A stretch of 64,000 nt of DNA from Halorussus amylolyticus (GTDB taxonomy: Archaea; Halobacteriota; Halobacteria; Halobacteriales; Haladaptataceae). Numbering within the stretch: position 1 is the first letter of the stretch; the number at the start of each line of letters is the position of its first letter. This document shows positions 62,106 through 64,000 of this stretch, one piece after another. The DNA is taken from contig NZ_ML974131.1 of NCBI RefSeq assembly GCF_004143485.2, positions 117,867 through 181,866 on the forward strand, read 5' to 3'. The notes under the pieces are model-generated. The model saw only the letters and a program-made list of their open reading frames with translations. It did not search any database and was not told the origin of the DNA. Both the position numbers and the translations under genes were made by a program.

Positions 62106-62555
62106 GTGCAGACCGTACCGCTCTCCGACGACGAAAACTACGCGATTCTTGCCGAGCAGTTTGGGGATGGCCTCTCTTCGTTGGGCGCGTCGGACCAGCA
62201 ACGAGTCGTCAAGCGACTTCACACCGTCTTGGCCAGTAGCACCCCGCAGTACTATATCTACGAGACCGTCGAGGGGTGTGACGAACTGGAGATAATTCGA
62301 GAAGGGGACTCACTGCGCCTCTACTGTCGTCTCGTCATGGGCCTCCCACAGAACGACGCGCGGTACAACGTTCTTTTCGCGTTCTACGTCGATGACCACG
62401 GTTACGACCCTTCGAGGCTGTCACACTTCGACGACGCGGCAGAACGGTGGCTCGACGAGATAACGGATTTTGCGACCGTCCAAAACGTGGACGCGTATCT
62501 CGAAGAACACGACGCGAAGAAAGCGGAGTTCTTCGCGAAGCGACTCGACGAATAA
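62106..62555 (+). CDS. Hypothetical protein (149 aa), possible toxin of a pair
   Basis: GTG start (MQTVPLSDDENYAILAEQFG). Central strands YYIYETVEGCDELEIIREGD, SLRLYCRLVMGLPQNDARYN and VLFAFYVDDHGYD have a RelE/HigB-like strand order but are not a clear match. The C-terminus is helical (VQNVDAYLEEHDAKKAEFFA). The small acidic gene before it suggests a toxin-antitoxin arrangement. It sits between the ribosomal and RNA-polymerase gene strings, so it may be a small insertion in an otherwise conserved neighbourhood. Confidence 0.6.
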   Translation: MQTVPLSDDENYAILAEQFGDGLSSLGASDQQRVVKRLHTVLASSTPQYYIYETVEGCDELEIIREGDSLRLYCRLVMGLPQNDARYNVLFAFYVDDHGYDPSRLSHFDDAAERWLDEITDFATVQNVDAYLEEHDAKKAEFFAKRLDE

Positions 62556-62584
62556 GTCCGGGAACGTTCCTTCCGCGCGAACCC

Positions 62585-63136
62585 TCAACTCTCGTCTAGA
62601 ATCTCGAACACCGCTTCCAAGTCTCCCTCCATCCGACCCAACAAATCGCGCATCTCGGCTTTCGCCTCCTCGGTCACTCGCGCGCGGACCATCCCCTCAT
62701 CTGGCTGACCGTACACTACAGTCGCACCGAGCGGCGCGGCCGCGATTGCGGGGAGCGCCGCGAGGTCCTCCTCGCCATCGACCACGATGACGGTCGGGTC
62801 GGGGTCGGCGATGGCGTCCCGGAGCGCGACCAGCAGGTCGCGCGTCAGCGTCCCGGCCGGATTCTCGACGCGGACCTCGCGCGCGTTTTCGGTGACGCGC
62901 GCAACGCTCTCGGCCACCTCGTCGCGGACCGTCTCGCGCTTGGTCAGGCCGTCCACGAGCGCCACGTCGGGGGTGACGCCCGCCCGCACGAGGTGGGCGG
63001 TCACCACGTCGCCCACCGCGACGAGCGGCGGGTCGGCGTCCAAAAGCAGCCGCTCGGCGTCGGTGAAAATCGGCCCGAGCGGCTCCTTGAGTTCCCCGCG
63101 CATCTCGGCGGGGAGCGAGACGAGGATTTCGGCCAT
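62585..63136 (-). CDS. GTP-dependent dephospho-CoA kinase (DUF359)
   Basis: A 183-aa protein with the DUF359 motifs VAVGDVVTAHLVRAGVTPDV, ALVDGLTKRETVRD, VENPAGTLTRDL, VIVVDGEEDLAALPAIAAAP and VVYGQPDEGMV. This archaeal enzyme phosphorylates dephospho-CoA with GTP, the last step of CoA synthesis. It follows rpoE and spt4, the usual archaeal order. ATG 63136 is fixed by MAEILVSLPAEMRGELKEPL; the upstream open frame is spurious. Confidence 0.95.
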   Translation of the reverse strand: MAEILVSLPAEMRGELKEPLGPIFTDAERLLLDADPPLVAVGDVVTAHLVRAGVTPDVALVDGLTKRETVRDEVAESVARVTENAREVRVENPAGTLTRDLLVALRDAIADPDPTVIVVDGEEDLAALPAIAAAPLGATVVYGQPDEGMVRARVTEEAKAEMRDLLGRMEGDLEAVFEILDES

Positions 63137-63150
63137 TCTAGTCGGTCTCG

Positions 63151-63348
63151 CTACCGGACTTTCAGCGCGTACCGGCCCGGCTTCGTGACCTCCATCTCGC
63201 GCGCGATTTCGCTCTCGTCGGGGTGGGCGACGATGACGTACCCGGCCCAGTCCTCGGTGAGACTGGTCGAGCCACAGATGGAACAGGTGTCCTCGTCGGG
63301 GTCCACGACGGCGTGGCACTCCCGACAGGCGAGGCGGTCACCGGCCAT
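63151..63348 (-). CDS. spt4: Transcription elongation factor Spt4 (RpoE2)
   Basis: A 65-aa protein with a four-cysteine zinc ribbon: CRECHAVVDPDEDTCSICGS, then EDWAGYVIVAHPDESEIARE. Spt4 partners Spt5 to clamp RNA polymerase during elongation. It starts two nucleotides after the rpoE stop and is followed 14 nt later by the dephospho-CoA kinase gene. Confidence 0.96.
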   Translation of the reverse strand: MAGDRLACRECHAVVDPDEDTCSICGSTSLTEDWAGYVIVAHPDESEIAREMEVTKPGRYALKVR

Positions 63349-63350
63349 GA

Positions 63351-63923
63351 TTACTCACTCTCTGTGGCCGCTTGGCGCTGCTCGCGGTCGTCTTTGAGCC
63401 AGCCGTGCTTGCCGAGTCCCACCTGTTTCGCGGTGAGACCGATTTTGCTCTCGCGGGGGTTGCGCTCGTCGATGCTCTTGGTAACGATGCGCGCGCGCAC
63501 GGAGTCGCCGACTCCGAGGGTGCGGTTCGACTCGCGCGAGGCGAGCTGTTGGTTCTCCTCGTCGTAGGCGAGATACTCGTCGGAAATCTGAGAGACGTGG
63601 AGCAGGCCGTCCACCGGCCCGATGCCGACGAACGCGCCGAAGTTGACGACCTCCACGACTTCGCCGTCCACGACCTCCTGCATCTGGGGGTCGAAGGTGA
63701 CGGCGTCGAACTCCGCCTCGTAGTACACGCCCGGCCGGTTCGGGAGGACCGCTCCGTCACCGATATCGTGTACCTTCACGACGCTGACGACGCTTCCGGC
63801 GTCCTCGTCCATCCGACCTTCGAGTTTGTCCTGCAGGAGCTTCTTGACCAACCGCGGCGTGACCTCCGCGAGGTGCTTGGGCGGCACCTCGACCGTATCT
63901 TTGAGTCTGACCCGTTTGTACAT
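63351..63923 (-). CDS. rpo7: DNA-directed RNA polymerase subunit Rpo7 (E')
   Basis: A 190-aa protein. The N-terminal RNP-like tip domain starts MYKRVRLKDTVEVPPKHLAE, and the C-terminal S1 domain has GEVVEVVNFGAFVGIGPVDG and LLHVSQISDEYLAYDEENQQ. It forms the stalk with Rpo4 and binds the exiting RNA. First gene of the rpo7-spt4-dephospho-CoA kinase operon. Confidence 0.97.
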   Translation of the reverse strand: MYKRVRLKDTVEVPPKHLAEVTPRLVKKLLQDKLEGRMDEDAGSVVSVVKVHDIGDGAVLPNRPGVYYEAEFDAVTFDPQMQEVVDGEVVEVVNFGAFVGIGPVDGLLHVSQISDEYLAYDEENQQLASRESNRTLGVGDSVRARIVTKSIDERNPRESKIGLTAKQVGLGKHGWLKDDREQRQAATESE

Positions 63924-63954
63924 GCTAAGGTTTGCTAACTGCGAGTTTGTTCCG

Positions 63955-63968
63955 GCCCCTTATATGAA
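63955..63968 (-). promoter_or_regulatory. Promoter of the rpo7 operon
   Basis: On the minus strand the sequence ccggtaattcatataagg gives a BRE-like purine/pyrimidine start followed by TATA box ttcatataag, about 40 nt before the Rpo7 ATG. The transcript would start near 63935-63938, with a short leader. Confidence 0.5.
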
Positions 63969-64000
63969 TTACCGGTGTGCCCGCGTCGAGCACCCGCCGT

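Overview
The window is a stretch of haloarchaeal (class Halobacteria) chromosome carrying a large integrated element. The flanks (1-7.8 kb and 57.7-64 kb) are GC-rich, encode very acidic proteins, and hold archaeal marker genes: RNA polymerase Rpo7 and Spt4, ribosomal proteins S24e and S27ae, the fused Kae1-Bud32 protein, GTP-dependent dephospho-CoA kinase, NAD synthase, and a tRNA-Arg with a bulge-helix-bulge intron. Many flank genes have a TATA-like box about 28 nt before the start codon, the leaderless arrangement usual in haloarchaea. The genus cannot be fixed from the window; a Halorussus-like organism is only a guess.

The element lies between a broken 3' half of a tRNA-Gly gene (7845-7887) and an intact tRNA-Gly(CCC) gene (57673-57743). 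The two share an exact 26-bp block, and a tyrosine recombinase sits just inside the right end, so the roughly 49.9 kb between them was inserted by tRNA-targeted site-specific recombination. A third, decayed copy of the same tRNA segment at 12953-12981 divides the insert into a 5-kb left part and a 45-kb right part, which points to tandem insertion.

Left part (7.9-12.9 kb): a TFB C-terminal remnant, a broken ORF, and a two-gene Mre11/SbcD-like nuclease plus Rad50/YhaN-like ATPase with a membrane segment. Next comes a defence-like block (13.3-34.0 kb). One half is a tight five-gene operon: a PglZ-family protein, a winged-helix protein, a small protein, a 1307-aa P-loop ATPase and a HerA-like ATPase. 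Facing it is a minus-strand cluster: a GHKL ATPase, two tRNA-guanine-transglycosylase-like enzymes of the kind that put 7-deazaguanines into DNA, a DUF6884/YaaA-like protein and a GIY-YIG nuclease. After it is a 1628-aa protein joining a Cas4/RecB-like nuclease to a DNA2/Upf1-type helicase. No methyltransferase or dnd gene is visible. I propose that DNA 7-deazaguanine modification is the self mark and that the PglZ/ATPase/HerA operon and the helicase-nuclease are effectors.

The right part (34.3-57.5 kb) is a replicating and conjugating module. It holds a second integrase, an ATPase with a nuclease-like C-terminus, a DUF932 protein, two divergent Orc1/Cdc6 genes around a likely origin, several small proteins, an archaeal type IV secretion set (pilin-like, VirB6-like, PrgI-like, VirB4-like, VirD4-like), a PHP-plus-SMC-like TrlF-family ATPase, and the terminal integrase. 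Together this looks like an integrative conjugative element or integrated plasmid with defence cargo.
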